DNA from: Enterobacteriaceae bacterium ESL0689
Lineage (GTDB): Bacteria; Pseudomonadota; Gammaproteobacteria; Enterobacterales; Enterobacteriaceae
DNA: 64,000 nt
Assembly (NCBI GenBank): GCA_029433525.1
Contig: JAQTIF010000001.1
Span: 1,550,001 to 1,614,000, forward strand
Direction of reading: 5' to 3'
This document shows positions 32,907-40,899 of this stretch, one piece after another. A program made the position numbers and the translations under genes. The notes beneath the pieces are model-generated. The model was not told the origin of the DNA. It was given only the letters and a program-made list of their open reading frames with translations, and did not search any database. Each line of letters opens with the position of its first letter. The first letter of the stretch is position 1.

Positions 32907-34247
32907 ATGAAAATTCATCGTCCGTTATGGAACGAAGGGGCCCTGCTGGCCCCGCAACAGTTCCAGCAGCAGTCTGAGTGGGACGCACTTTCACGGGCCG
33001 GTGTTGCCGCCCGTGGCAGTGCGTTCCCCTGGGGCGTCGGTCAGATAGCGCTGGATGAGGCGATGCTGGCCTCCGGTCGGGTCCAGGCGCAGTCGCTGCG
33101 TCTGTGGCTTCCGGATGACACGCTGGTTGATACCCGGTTCAGCGACCTGCCACCGGAGCCGCGAGAAATCGAGGCTCCGGCTTCTGGCCCGGTGACGGTG
33201 TATGTGGCGCTGCCGGTGATGCAGGTCGGGATCGTGAATGTGCAGTCTGACACGGTTCCGGCAGAGCGTCCGCTGCGCTATCGGGAAGCCTGGGAGACGA
33301 TCGCCGATCGTTTCGGTCAGGAAGAAGAGTCGATGGCGGTGGCCCGCTTTAATCTGGCCTTTCGTTTCGGACATGAAGACAACGGCGCATGGGATACCTG
33401 CGCCGTTGCCCGTCTGTTACGGGACGGGCAGGGGGGCTGGCGTCAGGATCCGGAATTCATCCCGCCAATGGCGCTGTTCTCGGCCAGCCGTGGATTGTGT
33501 GAGCGCCTGGCGCTGTTAAACCGTCAGCTGCGCTCACGCCGTCAGCGTCTGATGTCCATGCGCCGCGAGAGTAATGACCGGATGGCCGATTTTGCGGTCG
33601 CCGACGTGTCGCTGTTCTGGCTACTCAATGCGCTGAACTCCCATGCCCGTGTGCTCTCGGAATATGAGCGCTTCCCGGACCGACATCCTGAACAGGTCTG
33701 GGCGGAACTCACCCGTCTTGCCGGCAGTATGCTGACCTTCTCGCTGGAGCATGACCTGGATGCCATTCCGGGGTATGACCACCGCCTGCCGGAAAACACC
33801 TTCCCGCCATTATTTGATCTCATCAGCGAACTGCTGGAAGCCAGCCTGCCGTCACGCGTGGTGGCGGTCAGAATGGACCGGATGGATCCGGAAACCTGGA
33901 AAGCGGTGCTGCACGATATCCGTCTGCGCGATGAAGCCGATTTCTATCTGTCTGTTCGTTCTAACCAGCCTGCCTGGCAGATTGCTGAACGCTTTGCGGA
34001 AGTCTGCATTGCCGGAGCGCCAGCCAGCGTCGGTGAGGTGTCGGGCGTGGCCGTGGAGGGGATTAGCCTGATTGCGCTCAGCCGCGTGCCGGCCGCACTA
34101 CCGGTTCGTCTGGAGAACCAGTACTTCGTGCTGGATATGGAGAGCGATGCCGCGCGTGAAATGCTCGATCAGGGGGTCTGTGTGTTCTATGTTCCGTCCG
34201 TGCTCGGTGAGCTGGAGCTGGAACTGTTTGCGGTGCTGCGCTCATGA
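32907..34247 (+). CDS. tssK: TssK baseplate protein
   Basis: 446 residues starting MKIHRPLWNEGALLAPQQFQQQ, the usual TssK opening, and ending FYVPSVLGELELELFAVLRS. The middle has the long helical FSASRGLCERLALLNRQLRSRR segment. TssK trimers connect the baseplate (TssF/G/E, VgrG) to the TssJLM membrane complex. The gene lies between tssC and tssL and overlaps tssL by 4 bases (ATGA). Confidence 0.96.
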   Translation: MKIHRPLWNEGALLAPQQFQQQSEWDALSRAGVAARGSAFPWGVGQIALDEAMLASGRVQAQSLRLWLPDDTLVDTRFSDLPPEPREIEAPASGPVTVYVALPVMQVGIVNVQSDTVPAERPLRYREAWETIADRFGQEEESMAVARFNLAFRFGHEDNGAWDTCAVARLLRDGQGGWRQDPEFIPPMALFSASRGLCERLALLNRQLRSRRQRLMSMRRESNDRMADFAVADVSLFWLLNALNSHARVLSEYERFPDRHPEQVWAELTRLAGSMLTFSLEHDLDAIPGYDHRLPENTFPPLFDLISELLEASLPSRVVAVRMDRMDPETWKAVLHDIRLRDEADFYLSVRSNQPAWQIAERFAEVCIAGAPASVGEVSGVAVEGISLIALSRVPAALPVRLENQYFVLDMESDAAREMLDQGVCVFYVPSVLGELELELFAVLRS

Positions 34248-34981
34248 AAAAAGACACCGATATCGATGCCCTGATGGTTGAAACCTGGCTCACCGTGGCG
34301 CAACTGCGTCACGGTGGTGAGGTCACCGATGGCCCGGCGCTTTACGCTGCCTGTAAAGGGCAGGTGGACAGCGTGCGTGAGGCACTGGAGCGTGCCGGGT
34401 ATGACAGTGAAAGCATTGATCACATCACTTATGCCCAGTGTGCCCTGCTGGATGAAACTGTCCTGAACCGCAAGCCTGTAGATAAGTCGCCTGCATCCGG
34501 GGCCGGTGAGCTGCCGTCGGCAGTGGCTGAAGAAGCAGACACAACGCCGGCCGTCACGCTGGATGCGGCCCAGAGAGCCTGGCGTTCAGCGCCGTTACAG
34601 ACCGTCTACTTCGGCACCCTGCGTGCCGGTGGTGCGCTGTACGACCGTATCGCAGAAGTGTTGCGCCAGCCCGCTCCGGAGCCTGCGGTGCTGACGTGCT
34701 ACCAGCGGGTACTGGCGCTGGGATTCCAGGGGCAGTACAGCCTGTCAGGCGTGGGACAGTCCCGCCGTGATGAGGTGATCGCTGCACTTAATGAACGCGT
34801 CCCGGCGCTGGAAATCGCTGCCTCCCTGGTGGTGCACAAAACCGGTCGTCGTCGCTATAACCTGCTGCGCTCGGTCTGGTTCTGGATTGTGCTGGCCGTC
34901 GTACTGACCGGTGCGGTGTGGCTGGGTGGTCATCTCTGGCTGCAGGACCTGCTGCACCAGCAACTGCCGGAGCTGCGCTGA
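34244..34981 (+). CDS. tssL: TssL (DotU-type) inner-membrane protein
   Basis: 245 residues. The cytoplasmic helical domain carries ITYAQCALLDETVLNR, LQTVYFGTLRAGGALYDRI and YQRVLALGFQGQYSL, hallmarks of DotU/TssL. One membrane segment lies near the end (WFWIVLAVVLTGAVWLGGHL). It is the short form without a fused peptidoglycan-binding domain; the next gene supplies that. It overlaps tssK at its start and the OmpA gene at its stop (TGATG). Confidence 0.95.
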   Translation: MKKDTDIDALMVETWLTVAQLRHGGEVTDGPALYAACKGQVDSVREALERAGYDSESIDHITYAQCALLDETVLNRKPVDKSPASGAGELPSAVAEEADTTPAVTLDAAQRAWRSAPLQTVYFGTLRAGGALYDRIAEVLRQPAPEPAVLTCYQRVLALGFQGQYSLSGVGQSRRDEVIAALNERVPALEIAASLVVHKTGRRRYNLLRSVWFWIVLAVVLTGAVWLGGHLWLQDLLHQQLPELR

Positions 34982-36663
34982 TGGGAGGACGAACGCTTGC
35001 CCGTGCGGCGTTACCGGTGCTGGTTTGTCTGGCTGCCGTGCTGTGGCTGGTATGGGGCTTTCTGGCCTGGGGGGGAACAGGTAAATCACTGCTGACGCTG
35101 GCGGCGCTGCTGGTTTGCGGGTGGATAATCCTCCGACGTTACCGTCACCTGCAGCCTGCTCAACAGGTGGAGGATGCCGGTGACTTTCCACCGGAAGACC
35201 ATACCGGACCGGTGGTGCTGGTCTGCGGGGATGTGGATGACAACATGTTTGCCCTGGGACCCTTCCGGCGCACGACCCAGGGCTGGTACCTCCGGGTGGC
35301 AGAGCTGACTGAGCTGATGCCGCTCGCCACTCGTCTGCTGGCCCGCACCCCGGTGATGGCCGGGCAGTTGTCGGTAATGTTCCGCTGCCTGCCAGACCGC
35401 CATGACGACGAGGCGTTGCTGCGGGCGTCCCTGAAAGCACTGCGCCTGCAGGTGAAGCAGCTTCGTGGACTGACCGGGTATGACGTTCCGGTGGTACTGA
35501 ATGCAGAGTTCAGTGGTCCGGAGACGCCGTGGATAGTGGTACGGGGTACAACGTCTCTGGTGTGCCCGGAAGACGAACCGGCGATGACGCTCAGTGAATG
35601 GCAGCGTACGGCACAGACTGCCACCGTGCAGCCATTTCTGACCCAGGCGACCGCGATGCTTCACTCGGTCATGCTGGATGAGCTGGGCAAATCCGACCGG
35701 CTGTGTCCGGCGATACGCCCGTTTGCCGTCACCCTGCGTCTGGGGCTGATACAGACTGCTGCCAGCGCTCTGTGGTCGCAGTGGCTGTTCCGCCTGACCC
35801 GCATTTCTCCTGCGAACCGTGTCTGTGTGCATGAACCGCGCTGGCATTTTGCCGATCCGGTGTTGCCGCTGCTGATGCCGTACACCACACCGTTGCAGGG
35901 TGGTAAAACAGGACGTCGGGTGGTGGTGGTTCTGCTGCTGTGCGCCCTCGGTGCCCTCGCGCTGTCTGTCCAGCATAACCAGACCCTGATCCGCCGGGTG
36001 GCTGCCGATCTGCACCGCTGGCAGGCTATTCCGATGGAGCACTACGCGCCGAAAGCCCGGTCGCTACACGCCCTGCAGCAGGATGCGCTGTTACTGGAGC
36101 GCTGGCAACGCCAGGGCGTGCCACATCGCTATGATCTGGGGTTGTATCCGGGCGAGCGTCTGTGGCTCGCGGTTCAGCAGGCTATCGATACCTATGTACC
36201 ACCACCGCCGCCACCGAAGCCGAAACCAAAGCCGGTGCCGAAGATTATTCGTCTCGACAGCATGTCGCTGTTCGATTCCGGCAAGTCTGAGCTGAAGAGC
36301 GGTTCGACCAAAATGCTGGTCAATTCCCTGGTGGGGATCAAGGCCAAACCGGGTTGGCTGATTGTGGTCAGTGGTTACACCGACAACACCGGTAACCCGC
36401 AACTGAATCAGACGCTGTCCCTGAAGCGTGCCGAATCGGTACGCAACTGGATGCGGGATACCGGCGATGTGCCGGAAAGCTGTTTTGCGGTTCAGGGATA
36501 CGGTCAGGACCGTCCCGTCGCAACCAATGACACAACGGAAGGGCGTGCGCTTAACCGTCGTGTCGAAATCAGTCTGGTTCCGCAGGCCGATGCCTGCCAG
36601 ATACCGGGCAAACCCTCAGCGTCATCGCAGGATGATGACGCTTCACTACACAATGGAGAGTAA
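34981..36663 (+). CDS. T6SS OmpA-family peptidoglycan-anchoring protein (TagL-like)
   Basis: 560 residues from ATG 34981, overlapping the tssL stop. The N-terminus has two membrane segments (PVLVCLAAVLWLVWGFLAW, LTLAALLVCGWIIL) and a third follows near residue 317 (VVVVLLLCALGALALSV). After a Pro/Lys-rich linker (PPPPPPKPKPKPVP), residues about 421-534 form an OmpA domain: MSLFDSGKSELKSGS, then VSGYTDNTGNPQLNQTLSLK, then YGQDRPVATN and NRRVEISLVP, with the Asp and Arg that bind peptidoglycan. It likely fixes the TssJLM complex to the cell wall, standing in for the domain absent from TssL. Confidence 0.93.
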   Translation: MGGRTLARAALPVLVCLAAVLWLVWGFLAWGGTGKSLLTLAALLVCGWIILRRYRHLQPAQQVEDAGDFPPEDHTGPVVLVCGDVDDNMFALGPFRRTTQGWYLRVAELTELMPLATRLLARTPVMAGQLSVMFRCLPDRHDDEALLRASLKALRLQVKQLRGLTGYDVPVVLNAEFSGPETPWIVVRGTTSLVCPEDEPAMTLSEWQRTAQTATVQPFLTQATAMLHSVMLDELGKSDRLCPAIRPFAVTLRLGLIQTAASALWSQWLFRLTRISPANRVCVHEPRWHFADPVLPLLMPYTTPLQGGKTGRRVVVVLLLCALGALALSVQHNQTLIRRVAADLHRWQAIPMEHYAPKARSLHALQQDALLLERWQRQGVPHRYDLGLYPGERLWLAVQQAIDTYVPPPPPPKPKPKPVPKIIRLDSMSLFDSGKSELKSGSTKMLVNSLVGIKAKPGWLIVVSGYTDNTGNPQLNQTLSLKRAESVRNWMRDTGDVPESCFAVQGYGQDRPVATNDTTEGRALNRRVEISLVPQADACQIPGKPSASSQDDDASLHNGE

Positions 36664-36667
36664 TTCC

Positions 36668-37159
36668 ATGGCAATTCCAGTTTACCTTTGGCTGAAAGAC
36701 GACGGCGGCGCGGACATTAAAGGGTCTGTGGACGTTCAGGATCGCGACGGCAGCATCGAAGTGGTGGCGCAGCAGCATAACCTGTACATCCCGACGGATA
36801 ACAACACCGGAAAGCTGACCGGTACCCGTATCCACACTCCGTTCCTGTTCACCAAGGAAATCGATTCGTCCAGCCCGTATCTGTACAAGGCGGTGACCAC
36901 CGGTCAGACCCTCAAGTCTGCCGAATTCAAGTGGTACAAAATCAACGACGCTGGCCAGGAAGTGGAGTACTTCAACACCAAGCTTGAAAACGTGAAGGTG
37001 GTGAAAGTGAACCCGGTCATGCATGACATCAAGGATCCTTCTTACGAGAAGCACAACCACCTTGAGCAGATCGAACTGCGTTACGAAAAAATCACCTGGA
37101 CTTACAAAGACGGCAACATCATTCATTCCGATTCCTGGAACGAACGCGCCACCGCGTAA
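36668..37159 (+). CDS. hcp: Hcp (TssD) tube protein
   Basis: 163 residues from ATG 36668 (the longer frame back to 36428 overlaps the OmpA gene). It starts MAIPVYLWLKDDGGADIKG and continues HNLYIPTDNNTGKLTGTRIH, then HTPFLFTKEIDSSSPYLYKA, then YEKITWTYKDGNIIHSDSW, all typical Hcp. Hexamer rings stack to form the expelled tube. A terminator hairpin follows directly, consistent with a strongly expressed and separately ended Hcp transcript. Confidence 0.97.
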   Translation: MAIPVYLWLKDDGGADIKGSVDVQDRDGSIEVVAQQHNLYIPTDNNTGKLTGTRIHTPFLFTKEIDSSSPYLYKAVTTGQTLKSAEFKWYKINDAGQEVEYFNTKLENVKVVKVNPVMHDIKDPSYEKHNHLEQIELRYEKITWTYKDGNIIHSDSWNERATA

Positions 37160-37165
37160 GTCACG

Positions 37166-37200
37166 AGCGGACGGAGTCTCTCTGTCCGCTGTTTTGTTTT
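37166..37200 (+). terminator. Terminator or attenuator between hcp and clpV
   Basis: An 11-bp stem (AGCGGACGGAG at 37166-37176 with CTCTGTCCGCT at 37180-37190, one G-T pair) around a 3-base loop, followed by GTTTTGTTTT. It would reduce read-through from hcp into clpV. Confidence 0.85.
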
Positions 37201-37321
37201 GCATAACGCCTGCCTCGCGGACGTTCTGCAAAGCAGTCACACATTTTATCAGCACTGACCTTATGGGCATCGGTTAACGGCCAGGGGCGGTAGCGTGTCA
37301 AAAAGAGAGGGAATGAAATCC

Positions 37322-39964
37322 ATGGAAAATCCAGCCGTTCTGTTACGTCGCCTGAATCCTTACTGTGCCCGTGCGCTGGAAGGGGCGGCCTCGCTCTGCC
37401 AGACCCGGGCGCATGCGGAAATCCTGCCTGAGCACTGGCTGCTGAAGCTGCTTGAGCAGGGTGAAGGTGACCTGACGGTGCTCGCCCGTCGCTATGAGTG
37501 GGATATGGATGCGCTGTGGCAGGATTTGCTCGGCTGGCTGGATAATCAACCGCGCTCGGTGCGCCACCGCCCACAGCTCTCGGAAAACATTCAGATGCTG
37601 ATGCAGGAAGCCTGGTTGCTGGCCTCTCTCAATGGTGAAGAGCACATTCGCGGCATTCATCTGCTGATGGCCCTGACCGGTAAACCGAAACTGCTGCGTT
37701 GTGACGGTCTGTGGCCGATGCTGACCCTGGCACAAAGTCAACTGGAGCGTCTGCGTCCGCTGCTCGATGCGCAGTCGGACGAACGTCCGGAGGTGCAGCA
37801 GGACGCGAAACTGGCCCACACGGGGGGAGATGTGGAAATAGTCGGCCGTCCGGTCGGTGCCAGTGATAACACAACTATAAAGGACGGTGAACTGTCACCG
37901 GCCCTGCAGAATGCCCTGGATAAGTTCACTCTCGACGTCACAGCCAAAGCGAAAGAAGGAAAAATCGACCCGGTATTTGGTCGCGATACTGAGATCCGTC
38001 AGATGGTGGACATTCTCTCCCGCCGTCGCAAAAACAACCCGATTCTGGTCGGTGAACCGGGTGTCGGCAAAACGGCGCTGGTGGAAGGGCTGGCATTACG
38101 CATCGCCGAAGGCAACGTGCCGGAATCCCTCAAGCCTGTTATGCTGCGCACCCTTGATCTTGGCTTGTTACAGGCGGGGGCAGGCGTGAAGGGCGAATTT
38201 GAACAGCGCCTGAAAAACGTGATTGATGCCGTGCAGCAGTCGCTGGTCCCCATTCTGCTGTTTATCGACGAAGCGCACACCATCATCGGCGCGGGCAACC
38301 AGGCGGGCGGCGCAGATGCGGCCAACCTGCTGAAACCGGCCCTGGCCCGTGGTGAACTGCGCACTATCGCCGCTACCACCTGGAGCGAGTACAAACAGTA
38401 TTTTGAACGCGACGCAGCCCTGGAGCGTCGCTTCCAGATGGTGAAGGTGGACGAGCCGGACGACGACACCGCCTGCCTGATGCTGCGCGGCCTGAAATCC
38501 CGCTACGCCGAACACCACGGCGTGCATATTACTGACAATGCGGTACGCGCCGCCGTTACGCTTTCACGCCGCTACCTGACGGGTCGCCAGTTGCCGGACA
38601 AAGCCGTTGATCTGCTGGATACCGCCAGCGCACGTGTGCGCATGAGCCTCGATACCGTGCCGGAAGCGCTGACGCAGTACCGTGCGCAGCTCACCTCGCT
38701 TGAAATCGAAAAGCAGGCGCTGCTGGAAGATATCGCGCTGGGCAGCAACCAGCACGGCGAACGTTTGACCGCCATTGAACAGCAGCAGAACGACCTGATT
38801 GTCGAACTCGACGAACGGGAAAGCCAGTACGGTCGCGAGCTGAGCCTGACGGAACAGTTGCTGGAAGTGCGTCAGGACATCAGCCGCCAGACCGATATCA
38901 CCACTCTGCAAAACCAGCTGTCGGCGCTGCAGGGCAACTCGCCGCTGCTGTCGCTGGATGTGGACACACGAACCGTTGCGAACGTGATTGCTGACTGGAC
39001 CGGCGTGCCGCTCTCCTCGTTGATGAAAGACGAGCAGACTGAATTGCTGACCCTGGAAAATGAAATCGGTAAGCGTGTTGTCGGCCAGGATGTGGCGCTG
39101 AATGCCATCGCCCAGCGCCTGCGCGCGGCCAAAACTGGCCTGACTTCGGAAAACGGTCCTCAGGGCGTGTTCCTGCTGGTCGGCCCAAGCGGCGTGGGTA
39201 AAACCGAGAGTGCGCTGGCGCTGGCGGATGTGCTGTACGGCGGTGAAAAATCCCTTATCACCATCAACCTCTCCGAATACCAGGAGCCACATACCGTTTC
39301 CCAACTAAAAGGTTCCCCGCCGGGGTATGTGGGTTACGGCCAGGGCGGTATTCTGACCGAGGCGGTACGAAAACGTCCGTACAGCGTGGTGCTGCTTGAT
39401 GAGGTGGAAAAAGCGCACCGCGACGTGATGAACCTGTTCTATCAGGTTTTCGACCGCGGCTTTATGCGCGACGGCGAAGGACGTGAAATCGACTTCCGCA
39501 ATACCGTGATCCTGATGACCTCCAACCTCGGCAGCGACCACCTGATGCAACTGCTGGATGAACGGTCGGATGCCAGCGAAAGCGACCTGCATGAACTGCT
39601 ACGCCCGATCCTGCGTGACCACTTCCAGCCTGCGCTGTTGGCCCGTTTCCAGACCGTGATTTACCGTCCGCTGGCCGAATCTGCCATGCGTACCATCGTG
39701 GAGATGAAGCTCAGCCAGGTGAGCCAGCGCCTCAGCCGTCACTACGGCCTGACCACGCAGATTGGCGAGAGCCTGTATGACACGCTGACGGCCGCCTGCC
39801 TGCTGCCGGATACCGGGGCGCGTAATGTCGACAGCCTGCTCAATCAGCAAATTCTGCCGGTCCTGAGTCAGCAACTGCTCACTCACATAGCGGCGAAACA
39901 GAAGCCACGGTCACTCACTCTCTCCTGGGACGAGGAAGAAGGGATCGTGCTGGATTTTGAGTAA
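37322..39964 (+). CDS. clpV: ClpV (TssH) AAA+ sheath disassembly ATPase
   Basis: 880 residues from ATG 37322 (MENPAVLLRRLNPYCARALE), the canonical ClpV start; in-frame codons at 37295 and 37313 are less well placed. The Clp N-domain is followed by two AAA+ modules: Walker A GEPGVGKT (244-251) and GPSGVGKT (621-628), Walker B FIDEAHT (near 314) and LLDEVEKAH (near 690), with a coiled-coil middle domain between. ClpV extracts TssC from contracted sheaths for reuse. Confidence 0.97.
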   Translation: MENPAVLLRRLNPYCARALEGAASLCQTRAHAEILPEHWLLKLLEQGEGDLTVLARRYEWDMDALWQDLLGWLDNQPRSVRHRPQLSENIQMLMQEAWLLASLNGEEHIRGIHLLMALTGKPKLLRCDGLWPMLTLAQSQLERLRPLLDAQSDERPEVQQDAKLAHTGGDVEIVGRPVGASDNTTIKDGELSPALQNALDKFTLDVTAKAKEGKIDPVFGRDTEIRQMVDILSRRRKNNPILVGEPGVGKTALVEGLALRIAEGNVPESLKPVMLRTLDLGLLQAGAGVKGEFEQRLKNVIDAVQQSLVPILLFIDEAHTIIGAGNQAGGADAANLLKPALARGELRTIAATTWSEYKQYFERDAALERRFQMVKVDEPDDDTACLMLRGLKSRYAEHHGVHITDNAVRAAVTLSRRYLTGRQLPDKAVDLLDTASARVRMSLDTVPEALTQYRAQLTSLEIEKQALLEDIALGSNQHGERLTAIEQQQNDLIVELDERESQYGRELSLTEQLLEVRQDISRQTDITTLQNQLSALQGNSPLLSLDVDTRTVANVIADWTGVPLSSLMKDEQTELLTLENEIGKRVVGQDVALNAIAQRLRAAKTGLTSENGPQGVFLLVGPSGVGKTESALALADVLYGGEKSLITINLSEYQEPHTVSQLKGSPPGYVGYGQGGILTEAVRKRPYSVVLLDEVEKAHRDVMNLFYQVFDRGFMRDGEGREIDFRNTVILMTSNLGSDHLMQLLDERSDASESDLHELLRPILRDHFQPALLARFQTVIYRPLAESAMRTIVEMKLSQVSQRLSRHYGLTTQIGESLYDTLTAACLLPDTGARNVDSLLNQQILPVLSQQLLTHIAAKQKPRSLTLSWDEEEGIVLDFE

Positions 39965-40045
39965 GGAAAACCATAAGACCCCTCTGAAGTATTCATTCGG
40001 GCAACGGTATGTTGCTGCTACAACTAATAAAAAGGAAACCAGATA

Positions 40046-40864
40046 ATGAAGTTGATGAAATATATCCCGGCGGTTATTGCTCTGACCTGTACAGCAAATG
40101 CATATGCGGGGTTTTTTAGTTCATCCGATGATTTTAAATGTGGCAGGGAAGATGCAGTTCAAGCCCTCGGGCATTATTTCAGCAGTGATGCTTCTGGATT
40201 GCTGCAAAGTGATTATCTGACAAAGTCTAAATACACTTATGATAAACCTGTTGCTGATTATCAGAATAAATTAAATAGTCTGGTGGTTGGCGTGAGTAAT
40301 GCCTCTACTTCTGGTAATGGCAGTTATGGCCTGAATTGTAGCGCGACTGTCTCAGTGAAAGTGCCACAGGAAGCTCTGGATGTCGTCAGCAGTGACCCAA
40401 ACTATTTGCATTTCGTGACCGGGACCTACGGTAAGCTCAATAATGGCAGTGTGGTCTGGAGTGATGTCAGTTACAGCGCCAAACTTGCGGACAATGGTAA
40501 AGATATAATCTTTAGCAATTTTAACCGAACGGATCTGTCAAATGCGTTGTTTAATATCAGCGTATTGTCCGTCAATAAAAGCCAGATTATTAATGCTCAG
40601 TCCAAAGACAATCTGGATTCTGCGAAGGCTGAATATAAAAACTCCGACCGAAACCTGAATTCAGTGTGGCGAGAACTCCCGGACTCTTCGCGAAATGCGC
40701 TGAAAAAAGAACAGCTGGCATGGGTTAATGAAAAAGTTACTAAATGCGGCAAATTGTCGGATGCAGAATCGCACAGTGTAGATATTAAACATCGTATCGA
40801 AATTTATCAGTGCCAGATAAAAATGACCAATGACCGCATTGCTTTCCTTAATGGCGATAATTAA
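40046..40864 (+). CDS. Exported protein with lysozyme-inhibitor-like (DUF1311/LprI) C-terminus
   Basis: 272 residues with a signal peptide (MKLMKYIPAVIALTCTANAYA). The C-terminal part (AEYKNSDRNLNSVWRELPDS, then LKKEQLAWVNEKVTKCG, then IEIYQCQIKMTNDR) fits DUF1311, the domain of LprI-type lysozyme inhibitors, including the A-D-x-x-L-N and Q-x-A-W-x-x-x-x-x-x-x-C signature. The N-terminal 170 residues, with two Cys, are not recognised. It sits between clpV and a vgrG whose effector is a putative peptidoglycan hydrolase, so it may give extra periplasmic protection. That link is inference. Confidence 0.65.
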   Translation: MKLMKYIPAVIALTCTANAYAGFFSSSDDFKCGREDAVQALGHYFSSDASGLLQSDYLTKSKYTYDKPVADYQNKLNSLVVGVSNASTSGNGSYGLNCSATVSVKVPQEALDVVSSDPNYLHFVTGTYGKLNNGSVVWSDVSYSAKLADNGKDIIFSNFNRTDLSNALFNISVLSVNKSQIINAQSKDNLDSAKAEYKNSDRNLNSVWRELPDSSRNALKKEQLAWVNEKVTKCGKLSDAESHSVDIKHRIEIYQCQIKMTNDRIAFLNGDN

Positions 40865-40899
40865 TTGACGGTTACAGGTGTCTGTAAGGGAGGTAAAGG

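Noticed and set aside
35086..36042. 318-codon minus-strand frame under the OmpA-family gene
   Set aside because: Antisense shadow within a G/C-rich gene; no motif.
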